The notes: generated by a model from the sequence alone, not told the origin. 21,202 bases of DNA from Pelargonium nanum (GCA_036897485.1 JAYMTF010001809.1:1-21202); one strand, 5' to 3'. Counted from the first letter of the stretch, positions 9,269 to 20,560 are shown. Numbers and translations are program-made.

Positions 9269-9840
9269 GAAACACATGGGTTTTTCGATTTCATGTTGAT
9301 AAAGCAAAATTTTGAGTGCAAATGAGTGAAAATTGACTTAAATAAGCAAGTGAGAATTTTAACTTTTCATTGATTAAGTGAAAAATATAGTCAATTGAAA
9401 TCATCCGTATATCAGAAACCAAGTACTCAAAATAACGTACAAAAATTTAGTGTAGTTGTCCAAAACTAGTTACTCTATTTTAACTTTTAAGACTACATAA
9501 ATGAAAATTAAGCATAATAGATGAAATGAACAAGAAATCAGCAACAAGGCACTTTTATTTTAAGCCAATAATGTTAAGATTATAGTGAAAGACATGAAAT
9601 TGAATGGAAATCGGCAACAACATGCTTCAATATTTTGTTCGATTAAGTAAAAGTAGTGAGTAGTGTGAATTGAAAATCGATCAAAATAATGAATTGAGTT
9701 CATCAATTTTTAGTTGGAAGAGTGGAAATTTGAATGAAATCCATTGAATTTAACCAGAAATCATTAACTGGGTACTTTGATTTCTTATCGATAAAGCAAA
9801 AAGTCTGTGAGAAAATAGATTGAAATCGAATGGAGTTACC
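9269..9840. repeat. Degenerate tandem repeat, roughly 74-bp spacing
   Basis: Related words recur through this block: GAAATCAGCAACAAGGCACTT (9534), GAAATCGGCAACAACATGCTT (9607), GAAATCATTAACTGGGTACTT (9759) and GAAACACATGGGTTTTT (about 9269), each followed by a GAT(A/T)AAG(C/T)(A/G)AAA word (9298, 9372, 9641, 9790). Spacings of 74, 73, 149 and 152 fit one or two units of about 74 bp; others do not fit exactly, so there are indels or missing units. No coding frame survives across it. Confidence 0.4.
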
Positions 9841-11190
9841 TATGGGAGCGATGAGCGGAGGAGTTCAAACTGCATTGTTTCATTAACAGTTGGGCTCGGT
9901 GGTCACGTGGCATGCATGCATGTAAGGTAGAGCTGATGTATTCAAGCTTCATATCGGATACGATTAGATTGTGAACCCTAGCTAAGTTTTTGCAACATGT
10001 ATATTATGTATGCAAATGCAAGCAATTTACGTTACCACATGATTGCTTCTTTGTGGTGCAAGTGTTCCCTTGATCATTGATCTTTCATAAATCTAAGTAA
10101 TGCAGGAATTAATTATAGGTGGACTTTACTTAAGAAACGTAAATGGCAATCATCAACTTAATTCTTGTTATCTGAGTTATAAGATTCTTCTTTTGTCAAG
10201 TTTCAGATTCCATATATCTTAGGTTGACTTCAAATCACAAGATCTGTTGTGGATTTAGTAATCTGTACTTGCTTCATATTAAATTCTAATGACTTAAAGC
10301 CTATTTAGGATATATCTTGTTAAAATCATTTTATGTCACATGTAGCATTTGGATTAAAAGATTGCAATTACAATGAATAGAGACCAAATGCTTCCTATAG
10401 CCATAGATTTTGCTAGATTGATCGAATCACAGTACCATCTATTTCTTCAACTTCCTGAAACCAGAAACTACTAGAAACCAAATGCTTCCAAGGTATGTTT
10501 ATATAATTTTGGTTTTGTTTTTATTGTAACAATGTAAATTTTAACCAAAGTTTGCAAATTTGACCAAAACCAAAATCTAAAAGTTTAGGTTGATTATATG
10601 TTCCAGATTTGGTCAAATATGGAGGTTTTGATTTTGAATTTGTTTCATGAGAGAAAATAAAATCAATATTTGTTGGGTTTGGTTTTAACTTACATTGATG
10701 TGAGATTGAATCAATTGCATTTTAAATTTGATTTTGTTTTTGCAACATCAAGAACAAATTGATGAACATAATATATTTTAAAACAACTAAAACTTTTAAA
10801 TGAGTGCCAACTTTAAAATTGAAAGAAGCTCAAAGAGTCTCAAACCATTTAACTCATTTACAAATACGTGAAAATAAAATTGTTTGTACATGTATAAAAA
10901 AATAATATAAATGAACATTTGTGTACTTTATTTTATGTACACTTGTGTGCAATAGCCAATAGGTAAATGCGTGTTAGGAAGGGAGATGTTACGAGTAGTT
11001 CCCAATATTCAAGGTTGGAAACTAGTAAAAGGGGTACTATTTCACGCATTGTGGATAAGTTAGTTAAAGTTATGATCTCTTTGTTATTGTAACAAACTCA
11101 ATAACTAAATTAATTTAAGAATTTATTGGTAATTTTTATTGATGCTTGCCAAAAAAATCATAAATTAAAATTAAGAATGAAAAACGTAAC
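9841..11190. other. AT-rich intergenic DNA
   Basis: Nothing coding is recognised in this stretch and no long ORF crosses it. The only structure noted is the small inverted repeat at 10345-10391, listed separately, and a loose inverted similarity between TTTGACCAAAACC (about 10560) and GGTTTTGATT (about 10625). Confidence 0.5.
10345..10391. repeat. 47-bp foldback with GCATTTGG ends
   Basis: GCATTTGG at 10345-10352 and CCAAATGC at 10384-10391 are a perfect 8-bp inverted repeat enclosing 31 bp rich in ATTGCAATTACAATG. GCGTTTGG-type ends are common in plant MITEs, so this may be the shrunken remnant of one. A further ACCAAATGCTTCC lies at about 10480. Confidence 0.35.
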
Positions 11191-11198
11191 ACATGGCG

Positions 11199-12470
11199 CC
11201 CGAGCGCCACGTAATCCCCTTCCTCAAATGCTAATCAATATGCGAAAACGGACTCGACCATCTCGGTCTTCTTGGTCGTCCCGACCATCTTGAAAGCTCC
11301 TCAACATATCATAAGAATAAATTAATGTGGTTTTACAGACTCGCTCCTAGACCACAACATCACAAACTTTCTCACGGACCAAGACTTTGCATACTTGCTC
11401 ATGATTTCATTAGCCGCACCCGAATCCCTCAGCGGCACCCAAAGTCAGCGGAACCCGAAGTCAGGACCTCGAATAAAACGAAGATGACCTACAAGCCCAA
11501 AACGCATTATAGGAAGGCTTGGTTGCCAATCTTGTCGCGACAAAGAAGCCAGCTATTCCCTAAAATCTTGAGTGGCACTGTACATATGACATTGGATGAC
11601 AAAAAATACTGAGTGCGTGCATTTAATCTTGTCACGAAAAAGGAGGCGTCGCAATTGTCTCTAGTATCATTGTAAAAACGACAGTGAATGGAGAGGGTCT
11701 GCAATGGATCTCATTGCGGTGGTATTATATGGAAGAAAATTGACAATAATGAACGACAAGTGCGTGCAATCAACCACGTCGCGGCGTGAGACGTTATTTC
11801 GGATCATGAAGTCTATCATCAATTTCTTCGCAAGAGAGTTTTATGAGGTTCCAAGGTTTACCATAACACTTGGTTATCATATGCGGGAGCTCAAGCCATC
11901 ATCTTGGCCTCCCTTGAAGTTTTCATGACTCACTTCGATTATCGTTCATGATCAACAAACGATCTTGAATGCCCTATATTGCTACACCGGAAAGTAGATG
12001 CTTATATGTTTTTCGATACTCAACTCGGTTCACGAGGGATGTAAAGAAACTCTCATACTCACCCGACGGTAAGCAGCGTGCCGGAGAAGCAAGAGCTTAA
12101 ATCACAAGTGGGGTCCCAAAGCGGACCCCACCTGACCACCGACCAACCACGTGTAGCAAAACTTAGTGACAATGGTAACAAATATCTACACCCATTTGTT
12201 TGTAAGAGAAGAGGATCCTCACAATTCTATATTTACTTTTTCTCTCTTGAAACGCTCTCTAGAGCTATTGTGATTCCAGCCAATATCTTACTCTCACGCA
12301 TGAGACGGTTACTCGATACCACATCCATGGTCATCTTTCTTTGGTGTGTTGTCTCGCGCAAGTCACATGTACAGACTTTTGCGCCGGATCCCACTGACGT
12401 TGGGTGCTGGCAGTAGATATTTGGATGTTGACAATGGACATTAGATGTCAACGGTGAACATTGGACATAG
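11199..12470 (+). repeat. LTR-like repeat copy A
   Basis: This stretch is colinear with the reverse complement of about 14810-16076 (copy B). Exact anchors: CCCGAGCGCCACGT (11199), CATAACACTTGG (11862) and GCAAGTCACATGT (12358) match copy B at 16076, 15396 and 14890 on the opposite strand, with nearly equal spacing (663/680 and 496/506). The right end carries short repeated ...AACATTGGACAT words. The ORFs at 11325 and 12078 are chance ORFs in this repeat. The length and the position of a TATA-like stretch about 300 bp from the inner end suggest an LTR, here probably solo. A long terminal inverted repeat of one DNA element is the alternative. Confidence 0.6.
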
Positions 12471-12587
12471 AACATGACAATAAGAAAAAATTTCTAACAC
12501 GTGGATAAGATGACAAATAAGATTATATTGTGTCACGTTGGCCATCAATAATAGGCGCATCACATAAATAACTAATTAACTAAGATA

Positions 12588-12622
12588 GAGAGTGAACAAT
12601 TATTTTGAGACGAAGAAAGTAT
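12588..12622. repeat. Solo end of a CTCCCTCCGTC-type MITE
   Basis: GAGTGAACAATTATTTTGAGACG followed by AAGAAAGTA is close to the right end of a widespread plant mariner-like MITE type, whose ends read TACTCCCTCCGTC on the other strand. The partner end was not found within several hundred bases, so only a fragment remains. Recognition is by general pattern. Confidence 0.4.
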
Positions 12623-12928
12623 AGTAATTCACATATGGATCTTAATGAATTAACCCTTAGACTATCACAGTCTAAGGTAGAGTCGGCATTTCGAGTTAGA
12701 TTCCAGAAAACCTAACTAGAATTTTACCCGCAAGAAGTGTGAGTTTGTGTGGATTGTCCAGATCGATTTAAATATTAATGAGTTTTATTCTATGTATCCT
12801 AAAATAAAAAGAGAATGTCGAATTTCGCGTGTCCTCGCGTTTTGTCCTAAATTACTAGCTATGATATATGGATTCAAAATATCTCCCCTCTTTCGCAGAA
12901 GTAATCGTCATTTGATTGGACTAACATA

Positions 12929-13405
12929 CACTACAAGGGGCAGAGAGTGCGTAGGGGACGTTGTTGACGGACGGCGTTGCCATGAGTGAAACCATTGAAA
13001 CGGGCAGAGAGTGTGGCTGAGGGTGCGGGGAGGGGAGGTTGTCGACGGGTGGCCGTTGAAGGAGTTGTGGCCGCCGACGAGGTTGGGAGAGGAGGGAGCG
13101 ATTAAGATTCGAGAGAGAGAGAGGAAAATCATTCGGTGAGAGAGAGAGAGAGAAGAGAGTGCGGCTGAGGATAGGGTTAGAAGTGAGAGAGGAGCGTTTT
13201 ATCTCTTCATTTATTTTTTTATTTTTAATTTCCGACGGCTTGGACGTCGAAAATCCGTTGAAATTTTTTTCCGACCTCCAAGCCGTCATAAGTGGTAAAA
13301 ATATTTATGTCCAAATTTTCCCGCTAAAATTTTCTGACAGAATCACTGTTTGCCGTCGGAAAAGTGCCGTCGAAAAATTTCGAAACAGAACATCATCTTG
13401 TAGTG
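12929..13405. mobile_element. CACTA (En/Spm-like) non-autonomous element
   Basis: A 477-bp element. The left end CACTACAAG (12929-12937) and right end CTTGTAGTG (13397-13405) are perfect 9-bp inverted repeats, flanked on both sides by ATA (12926-12928 and 13406-13408), the 3-bp target duplication CACTA elements make. Near the right end are GCCGTCGG/CCGACGGC subterminal words, including an 11-bp hairpin (13234-13244 with 13277-13287). The left half holds a (GA)n tract around 13108-13157. There is no transposase; the ORFs crossing it (such as 12921-13289 minus) are low-complexity. It must have been mobilised by an enzyme encoded elsewhere. Confidence 0.85.
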
Positions 13406-13408
13406 ATA

Positions 13409-14809
13409 GGTTTTCTTTTGCGAAAGTAGGAACCAATTACAACTGGCTGATAAATAGTTAGATATTAAGCATGGATATAGAGAGAGTGATTAAAATAATA
13501 ATACTAAAAAGTGGAGAGTGTGAGCATGGATTAATAACATATTAAGCAATGCTGATAGTTGGGACTTCCTCATAATTAGAGAGCTGGACTTATGCCTACC
13601 AACATGGACATAGGTCTGCACTCTACACTGGCACTTGATAGGGAACATCCATCTTTTATTTTATTTAGTCTCTCTACATTAAACTAACAAATATAATCAT
13701 ACCTAGTTCAATATGCAATCATATTACTCTAATATTCTTTCATGAGAATTCAAAACTTCTCAAATTTTGTTGTGAATAGATCAAGTCATCAAATAAAAAA
13801 TACAAATTGCACAAAAACTAGTCTTTGTATAAGTACGTGTTTCAATAATTGTCGCAAGTAAATAACAATAGAAAGTTAGGGGTCCAAGTATTGGTTTCAG
13901 TAATACAGATCATTTTGTTAGCTAGCATCAGTAACATATATAGGATCTCAAATATACAAATTTCTTCTAAAGCATACGGTTTTCTAAGAAAATATATAAT
14001 GATATCGATATAGATGGATCTTATATATATATAAATTGTCCATTTTTACAAATATTCTTACCATGTAAGAGGTTTGGGGGCAACTGCCCCCAATACATAT
14101 ATTTTTTTAAATTCTATTCTTAATTTTTTTCTACTTTTCACATTTGTCCACTAATTTTTGAAATAATATATTATTTTATTTATAAATAAATTTGTCCTCA
14201 CTAAGTTAATATTCTATATCCGTCCATAATTCGCAACACCGTGCCATTTGCAAAAAATTTCCAAATACGTGTATTTTACGTATCTTTTTAAACGTTGGTG
14301 TAAACATTTTAACAACCACCCTAATATATACTATTATGCCGTTAGTCTTAGACCTACCTTGTTGTAAACTTTGGTTTATGAATGAAGACACAATAGATAG
14401 GTAGCTTTGCATCATAATCCAATATATTCATGGAGCCCCAAACCCTATCTATTAGTGGTAGCCACATACTCATAGGGTTGTAAACAAAGAAGAAAACAGG
14501 AACAAGACAAAAAGAGATGGGTCGATCCATTCCAGGGTCTTGTAGGTGACCCACAACTTCATCATATTTTAAATTATGTACAATTAATGGCAAATAAGGT
14601 TTGGTAAGTGCTCATAGCTTAACTTTGTATCAGACAAACCAAGGGCAAATAAATAAATAAAGAAATAATTTGCAGCTAGCAGATAGTCAACAGAATGACA
14701 AAACATTGTAAGCAAATACAAAGAATGAATAACTCCAGGCCAAACGTGGAGTCAGCGGGCAAAGAGGTACTCCAAAATATTATTTTCTCATTTTAAAATG
14801 ACTATCTTA
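13409..14809. other. Intergenic DNA between CACTA element and repeat copy B
   Basis: No gene recognised. The ORFs at 14206-14415 and 14354-14593 (minus) show no motif I know. A perfect short inverted repeat, GGGGGCAACTGCCCCC (14076-14091), followed by a T-rich stretch, resembles a piece of hAT-like non-autonomous elements of the CAGTGGCGGAGCC class, but no ends were found. Confidence 0.45.
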
Positions 14810-16076
14810 GAATGTCCAACGTTCAATATTTAAGGTTCAGTGTTCAATGTTAAGGAACTTCGAACGTCGTATTTCGGACATGTGACTTGCACAAGGCATG
14901 AGACATCGCACCAAAGAACATGGTACTTGGGGTGTTTTTGGGACGCTGTCTCGGATGTGATAATGAGTTTGTGGCCGGAATACACGAAGGCTCTAAAGAG
15001 CATTTTAGAGAGATAAAACTAGAGAGAGAAAGTAAATATGTGAATGTGAGATCCCTCTTTCTAACTAAAAGAGGAGTATTTATACATTCTTACAATTGTT
15101 GCCACACATGATTAGATGTTGATGATGTGGGGTCCATCTTGGGGCCCGCTTGAGAATCGGGCTTCTTGCCCCTCAGACGCGTTGCTTGTGTGTGCAAGAT
15201 GTGGTTGGGGGTCTCCGTACGTCTCTCGCGTGCCGAAACGTTGATCGAATACCTTAGAAGCCTCTACCTCACGGTTTGGCGTCCAAAGGTTACAAGAATG
15301 TTTATCGAAGTATGTTTGACATTTAAAGCATCGAGGAACTTTTAAGGGAGACCGAGGAGATGATTTAGACCCTATGTACTAGGACCAAGTGTTATGATCA
15401 TTCTTGGACCTTGAGGCGAACTTCGGTGCAAAACAACAGACGAAAAACTCCATGACACAAAGAACTATTAGCTCAACGCAACGATAAAAGTGGCCGCGAT
15501 GATCTGGGCCATTTATTTTGCGTAGGCTTGTCGTGGCCGACCTAGTAAAAGTTGTTGAGGCATGCGTGGCTAACGCGCATAGGGTGGACAAAGCACAAAG
15601 GCTTTTCGCAACAAAGGGCTTTGTCGTGACCGACCTGGGCCAAAACCGTTGATGTGTGTGTGGCTGACTTGGGCCGAAATCGCTGAGGCGTCCATAGCCA
15701 ACATGGGCCAAAATCATCAAGGCATCTGTGGCCGACTCGATCTGTTTTCGCAAAGGGGTGTCATTGTGGTTTGTTCTTACGTTGCGGGCTGGCAAACTTG
15801 GTGTGATGAAGCCCTTCGTTCTTGAGGACTTAACTCATTAATTACCCTTGATTTTTGAAACAATTGACATGCCCTTAGTCTTGGTTTGAATGTCTTTGGG
15901 CACGACCGTCGACGTTGGGTGCGTGCAATAAATTTGGGCTTTGATTAGGGCTCTGTTAAGCGATGTTGAGCGTTGTGGATGATTCTAAGAAACACTCTGT
16001 TTCCGGTCGAGCATCTTGGGCACGTGACCTTGGGGCGGGATTCAAAGTTGACAAGCTTGATGACGTGGCGCTCGGG
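14810..16076 (-). repeat. LTR-like repeat copy B (inverted to copy A)
   Basis: On the minus strand this matches copy A (11199-12470) through colinear anchors with small indels. On that strand TATAAATACTCC at 15084-15073 forms a good TATA box about 270 bp before the inner end, followed by a CT-rich leader-like part, as in the promoter and R region of a plant LTR. The inner end has the same repeated ...AACATTGAAC/ACGTTGGACAT words as copy A. The middle holds an expanded 34-bp minisatellite. The ORFs at 15379-15795 and 15956-16150 are not conserved in copy A and are not called as genes. Confidence 0.6.
15491..15745. repeat. 34-bp minisatellite within copy B
   Basis: Consecutive 34-bp units begin at 15627 (TGACCGACCTGGGCCAAAAC), 15661 (TGGCTGACTTGGGCCGAAAT) and 15695 (TAGCCAACATGGGCCAAAAT), with a truncated one at 15729. 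Further diverged units lie at 15534 (33 bp) and perhaps 15491 and 15567. The consensus start is TGGCCGACNTGGGCCAAAA. Copy A has only related 17-bp words (CAGCGGNACCC(A/G)AAGT near 11430-11465), so the expansion seems specific to copy B. Confidence 0.6.
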
Positions 16077-16249
16077 AACACAATATCACGTTGTAATCCT
16101 TCGGCTAAACTCTTGATTTTTTGGGTAACATCAGTTTTCCCCCGCTCCAAGCGATTTTAATTTATTGGTCGAAGTAGAGAGTTAACCTTGCCTTTGCTCG
16201 GTCGGGGCCTTTGAATGATATATCTCACTGTCCATACTTAGAGAAAATT

Positions 16250-16910
16250 TGAGATTCTTGAGTTTCTCTCCAACACCCCACTTCAACACTTAGATGCAAT
16301 TTGAGGTTTTTTTTTGTTTTTGCTCTCTCACACCATATTCCCAACATTTAGAAGAAATTTGGGATTTTTAGGTTTTGGCTCTCCCAAAACCAGCTCCAAA
16401 ACTTAAAAGGGAATTTTGAATTTTTGGCTTTTCCACATCCAACTCCAAAACTTAGAATTTTTTTGGAGAGACTCTCTCTTGTTTACCTTCCTTTCCAGTA
16501 TCCCTTTCCATGCCAATGCTCATTGTTAAGTCCACTCAACACTTAGAAATTTTTTTATAAAATTCTTGGTTGGACCTACTTGCCAGCTCCAACTGTTATA
16601 ATATTTTTGACAGACTTTCTCTAGTCAACCTCCATTGTTAAGGCTCCTTGACATTGCTCCTTGTAAAGGCCACTAGCAAATTTTCAACACTTTGGAAAAA
16701 AATTTGAAAATTTTCTTCTTGGTTGGAACATCATTTCCAAGCTCCAACACCTATCAACCTCTCTTTCCAATGCTCCTTGTCAAGGCTCCAATAATTAATT
16801 TTTTTAAGAGATTTTCCTTTTGTTAGAACTCGCTTGCTAAGCTCCAAACCATATAAAAAAATCTTTAAAATTTTCTTCTTGGTTAGACCTCCCTTGTTCG
16901 ATTCTTGCTA
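16250..16910. repeat. T-rich degenerate tandem array
   Basis: The word C(A)AACACTTAGA and variants recur at 16284, 16342, 16397, 16446 and 16538, each followed by a T-rich run and then CTCTC/CTCCAA. The first four are 49-58 bp apart. The pattern continues more loosely to about 16910 with repeated GGTTGGACCT, AGCTCCAA and CTCCTTGT words. There is no coding frame. It lies between repeat copy B and the retroelement; it could be a satellite-like expansion of either. Confidence 0.45.
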
Positions 16911-17004
16911 GCCTCCACCCACATTCCCTCATTCTTCAGAGTTTTTCCATCAGTTTCAGAGCCTTCATTCATTCTCATCCATCCACATCCATAGTTTGAG
17001 TTGT

Positions 17005-17962
17005 TGATAATTCCTAGTGTTGATCAAGGCAAATAAAGAACAAGAGTTTTTTTCGTTCGTAGATTGACGATCACACTAGTAGATAGGGTTTGGATTCTAT
17101 TATTTTTCAGTTCATACGTTCATCATTAAGTATTTCTAAACTAATTTTAAATTTCTTTCTTGTTGAATTTTATGTTTTGTATTAGTAATATGTTATTCAG
17201 TTATTTGCGCGTTTTATTGTTGATATAATTACGTGCAACGAACCCCTAGTAATAGGGATATAGTTGATTTGGGTGATGTGTTAATTAGTATTTTTCTTTA
17301 GTGTAGTTGTAGTCAAAATTCCATTGTGGTGATTCATTTGATGCAATGCCTAGTAGTGGTTTGATTATCCACGACTCTGATCACAATGCGAGCTTCACGT
17401 TGACTATAGGGTTGCTCGTGCGGATCGAATCAAAATCACCTAGTGGGATGACTCTATTGAAGTCCCAAATCTTTAGAGCATCCCATGCCCATCATAGAGC
17501 CGGTCGCATAGCCATCGTGTATGTGCCTCCCTTGCAGTAATATGTCTAGGGGAGCAAATTGCGCTTAGGTCGATTCATGGCCGGCGTATTCACGTTGAGT
17601 CTCGAGTAAGCCTTACAGTGGACACTCGAGTACTTGAGCGGGCTTGGGTAACGAGAATTACACAATTTCATTCTAGCAACTGATTAATACATCATTACAC
17701 TATAAAATCAACTGCATCCTAATCACGTTATCACGTTTGATACATCTCAACTTTAATTTCTGTTTTTATAATTACTGCTCTCTTATTTACCTGTTCAACT
17801 ACACACACCATACCACTTCCTTTATTTTACTGTTTTATTTAGTTTAAATACTACAAGTTAGTTTACTCTATCACCGCCATCATTCCCTATGGAGATGATA
17901 TACTCGGAACTTCCTATTCTATATTACTTGTGCGACGACGGTACACTTACCGAAATTACACA
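17005..17962 (+). repeat. 5' LTR (left edge uncertain)
   Basis: The right end is placed at CA 17961-17962, ten bases before the primer site. The preceding 80 bp (TTCCCTATGGAGA... CTCGGAACTTCC... GTGCGACGACGGTACACTT) has the form of the U5 end of plant Athila/Tat LTRs. The left edge is a guess: TGATAA at 17005, followed by a CTAGT-GTTGA stretch, loosely resembles the first bases of the 3' LTR at 21143 (TGATAACTAGCATTTTG). ORF 17346-17540 in it is not considered a gene. Confidence 0.5.
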
Positions 17963-17971
17963 CCAAGCTTT

Positions 17972-17989
17972 TGGCGCCGTTGCCGGGGA
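17972..17989 (+). promoter_or_regulatory. tRNA-Asp primer-binding site
   Basis: TGGCGCCGTTGCCGGGGA is complementary over 18 bases to the 3' end (with CCA) of plant tRNA-Asp(GUC), as I remember that tRNA. It lies just after the 5' LTR end, with CCAAGCTTT between. Athila/Tat-group elements use this primer. Confidence 0.9.
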
Positions 17990-19901
17990 ACTTTGGTATA
18001 CGGTTATAGAGTTTTTCTAGGTTGTAGTTCTTTCCTCTAGTGTTGCGTTTTTCTTCTTTTTTCGTGTATGCAAAGGACTGATCGTGATAGACGTCGCAGA
18101 CAACCCTTACAATACGATTTGGAACCCGAAAGGATTCTCCGGGCAAAGAAAAAAGACATTATTAAGGGTAAGCGTCACATCATGGTGAACGAGATTCCCA
18201 AGAGAGTAAACATTAGAGAAGACATTGACACCTTTCCCGCTAACATAGGGACAAGCGGTGACCGAGATCATCTGCTCCAGCATATGGATACGGTCAATAA
18301 TCTGACGACACCTGGTCGTCAAAACACTGAGAATGAGGGTGATCCCACTAGGGTGCATAACCCTAGTCATCTACATGGAGAGCTACCCAATGCCTCCACA
18401 GTGGAAGGTCTAGCGATCCCAGTGTCTATCACTATTTTGCAGCAAGAATTCTTGCAGTTGCAGTATAGTCAAGCTGCATTGCACCAGCAGTAGCAGAACC
18501 AGCAGAGGCAGCTTGCTGATCTTCAGACGTCGCTTCAAGTAGCTGTGGAGCTACAACGTCGTCAACAGCACCAACCGGCGCAGCCTCAACATGCGGTGGC
18601 ATAATAGAACCAACAAAGATGGTACCAAGGGGTTCATATAAGAGAGAACCCCTAGCAGCAGCAACAACAACATCAACATAATCTTAACGGCCAGCTGAAT
18701 AGCCAGAACAACAATGGGGGAGTTGAGTCCAACATCAACCTCCCTATGTGGATGTTAGGTATGGAAGGCGTAGGAGACGCAGAACAACATGTGTATGGAG
18801 ACTGGACTCCTCAAGTGCCTCCTCCGAGGGCCATCTTGGAGCTCAAGCCTGTGATGATCACAACAATCCAGTCGATAGGCCAGTTCCGAGAGAACAGACT
18901 CGAGGACCCAATTCATCATGTGAACAAATACAATAAGGTCATAGCGAGTCTCAATAGCAACGTGGCAGCGTAAGAAAGTATAGCGTTGAACATGTTCCAC
19001 TATTCACTTATGGAACGAGCCTTAGACTGGTATTATTCTCTCAAGCTCTCGATGGTGCCTACGTGGCAATTAATAATACATAAATTCTTGAAAAAAAATT
19101 CATCTCACGAGGAGAAGAAAAAGAAATTCAAAGCTATCTCTGACTTTGAACAACTTCATAGAGAAGTACTCAATGAGACTTGGGAAAGGTTCTAGAGGAT
19201 GCTCGACGCATGTTCCCACCATGAGTTAAACGACAAGGAGCAAATCAAAGCCTTCTACTATATTTTGCATCCGAGTTGTCATAACAGTCTCAATGCCTGA
19301 TGTGGAGGGTCCCTACTCATGTGGACACCCGATAGACATCCAGATATCATCGACACTCTTGCGAGTAATCGCACGAGTAAGGATACATATTGGGGAGGCG
19401 TTTCCGCTGGAAGTAGCTCTAGTGACTCAGCCATTAAACAGATCCAAGAACAAATCAAGGCCATCCTGGTTAATCAACAAAAAATGTTGATAACCGAGTT
19501 TTCAATGTAAGTGCACTGCAAAGCAACACTTCCCCCTCGCACGCTGCTCAATGTGTCAGATACATCGGAGATCATGATTACTCGGACTGTCCTGAGAATG
19601 CTACATCTGTAAGTTACGTGGGCAGAAAGAAAAACAGTCCCTATAGCGACACCTACAATGCTAATTGAAGGAAACATCCAAAATTTAGCTATGAGAATTC
19701 CGAGAATGTGCTTCAACCTCCACCTCTTGGGTAAGGGAATATAGGACATGTTCTTCCAGAATTTCAGCTGCCAGTAGAACAGTATCAAATGATGATGAGG
19801 CAGAATGTCCATCGTAATGCTCCACCTCCCCAGAATTAGTCCACCCAGTGCCTAGAAGATGTAATGCGAGCTTTCATTAACTTGTCATTAAAGGACAGGG
19901 A

Positions 19902-20353
19902 CATGGGCGGAGCCAAGGGTGGGTTGTCATATGCATAGGCCCACCCCAGCTCTCCAGATCCAACCCATATAGTCTAGTCCAAACCCAACAAAATGTGTTA
20001 TATTAGTTGAACCCTTCTTTTAGCCCATCCCATTCAGTCTAGCCCAAGCCTAACATTATATGTTATGTTAGTTTAATCCTTCTTTTAGCCCATTCCATTC
20101 CAAAATAAGCCCAACTCTTAATGGCCTACCAACATATTCAAATCAACCCAACCCAGCCACTCTTAATATATATCCAATCTATTATTTTTTTCTACACAAT
20201 ATATATTGGTTTATTAGTATTACCAATAAATTTTAGCGATTTTAACTCTAAAAATTTCAGTTTAAGAAAAAAAAAACTCTAAAAATTTCCACACAAAAAA
20301 ATACTCTAAGAAAATTGTGCCCACACTAAGCATAAGAGCTGGCTCCGCCACTG
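19902..20353. mobile_element. hAT-like MITE inserted in gag
   Basis: A 452-bp element. The left end CATGGGCGGAGCC (19902-19914) pairs with the right end GGCTCCGCCACTG (20341-20353) except for two bases. Flanking octamers GACAGGGA (19894-19901) and GACCGGGA (20354-20361) agree at 7 of 8, an 8-bp hAT target duplication. It contains a 65-bp internal direct repeat (CCTTCTTTTAGCCCAT at 20013 and 20078). CAGTGGCGGAGCC ends are common in plant hAT MITEs. It splits the retroelement gag and is therefore younger than that insertion. Confidence 0.85.
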
Positions 20354-20560
20354 GACCGGGAGGACACCAATGCCACAGTTATGGAGTTACAAGCTTCAAG
20401 GAAGGACACTAAGGTCGCCTTAAGGAAGTTCGAGACTCAAGTAAGTCAGTTGGCCAGAGTTATCAGCGCCAGAGCCCTAGGATCGCTTCCAAGTGATACA
20501 ATTAACCCTAGAGCCTCGTACCCTAAGAAATTCATGGCGGCAACTTTTGGCACGATAATT

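Noticed and set aside
8972..9325. 117-codon plus-strand ORF
   Set aside because: It starts inside the right end of the hAT-like element and runs through Phe/Ser-rich sequence into the degenerate repeat; no motif recognised.
11191..11210. TGGCGCCCGA resembling a tRNA-Lys primer-binding site
   Set aside because: The match stops after ten bases, the sequence forms its own TGGCGC/GCGCCA hairpin, and it lies at the outer end of repeat copy A, where a primer site is not expected.
11325..12475. ORFs at 11325-11612, 11704-11928, 12078-12416 and 12233-12475
   Set aside because: They lie in repeat copy A, and the frames are not kept in the homologous copy B.
12908..13289. Ser/Pro-rich ORFs inside the CACTA element
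   Set aside because: They come from the GA-repeat and subterminal repeats; there is no transposase similarity.
14354..14593. 79-codon minus-strand ORF
   Set aside because: Its composition is protein-like, but I recognise no domain, and there is no supporting promoter or neighbouring exon.
15379..15795. 138-codon minus-strand ORF
   Set aside because: It crosses the 34-bp minisatellite and is not conserved in copy A.
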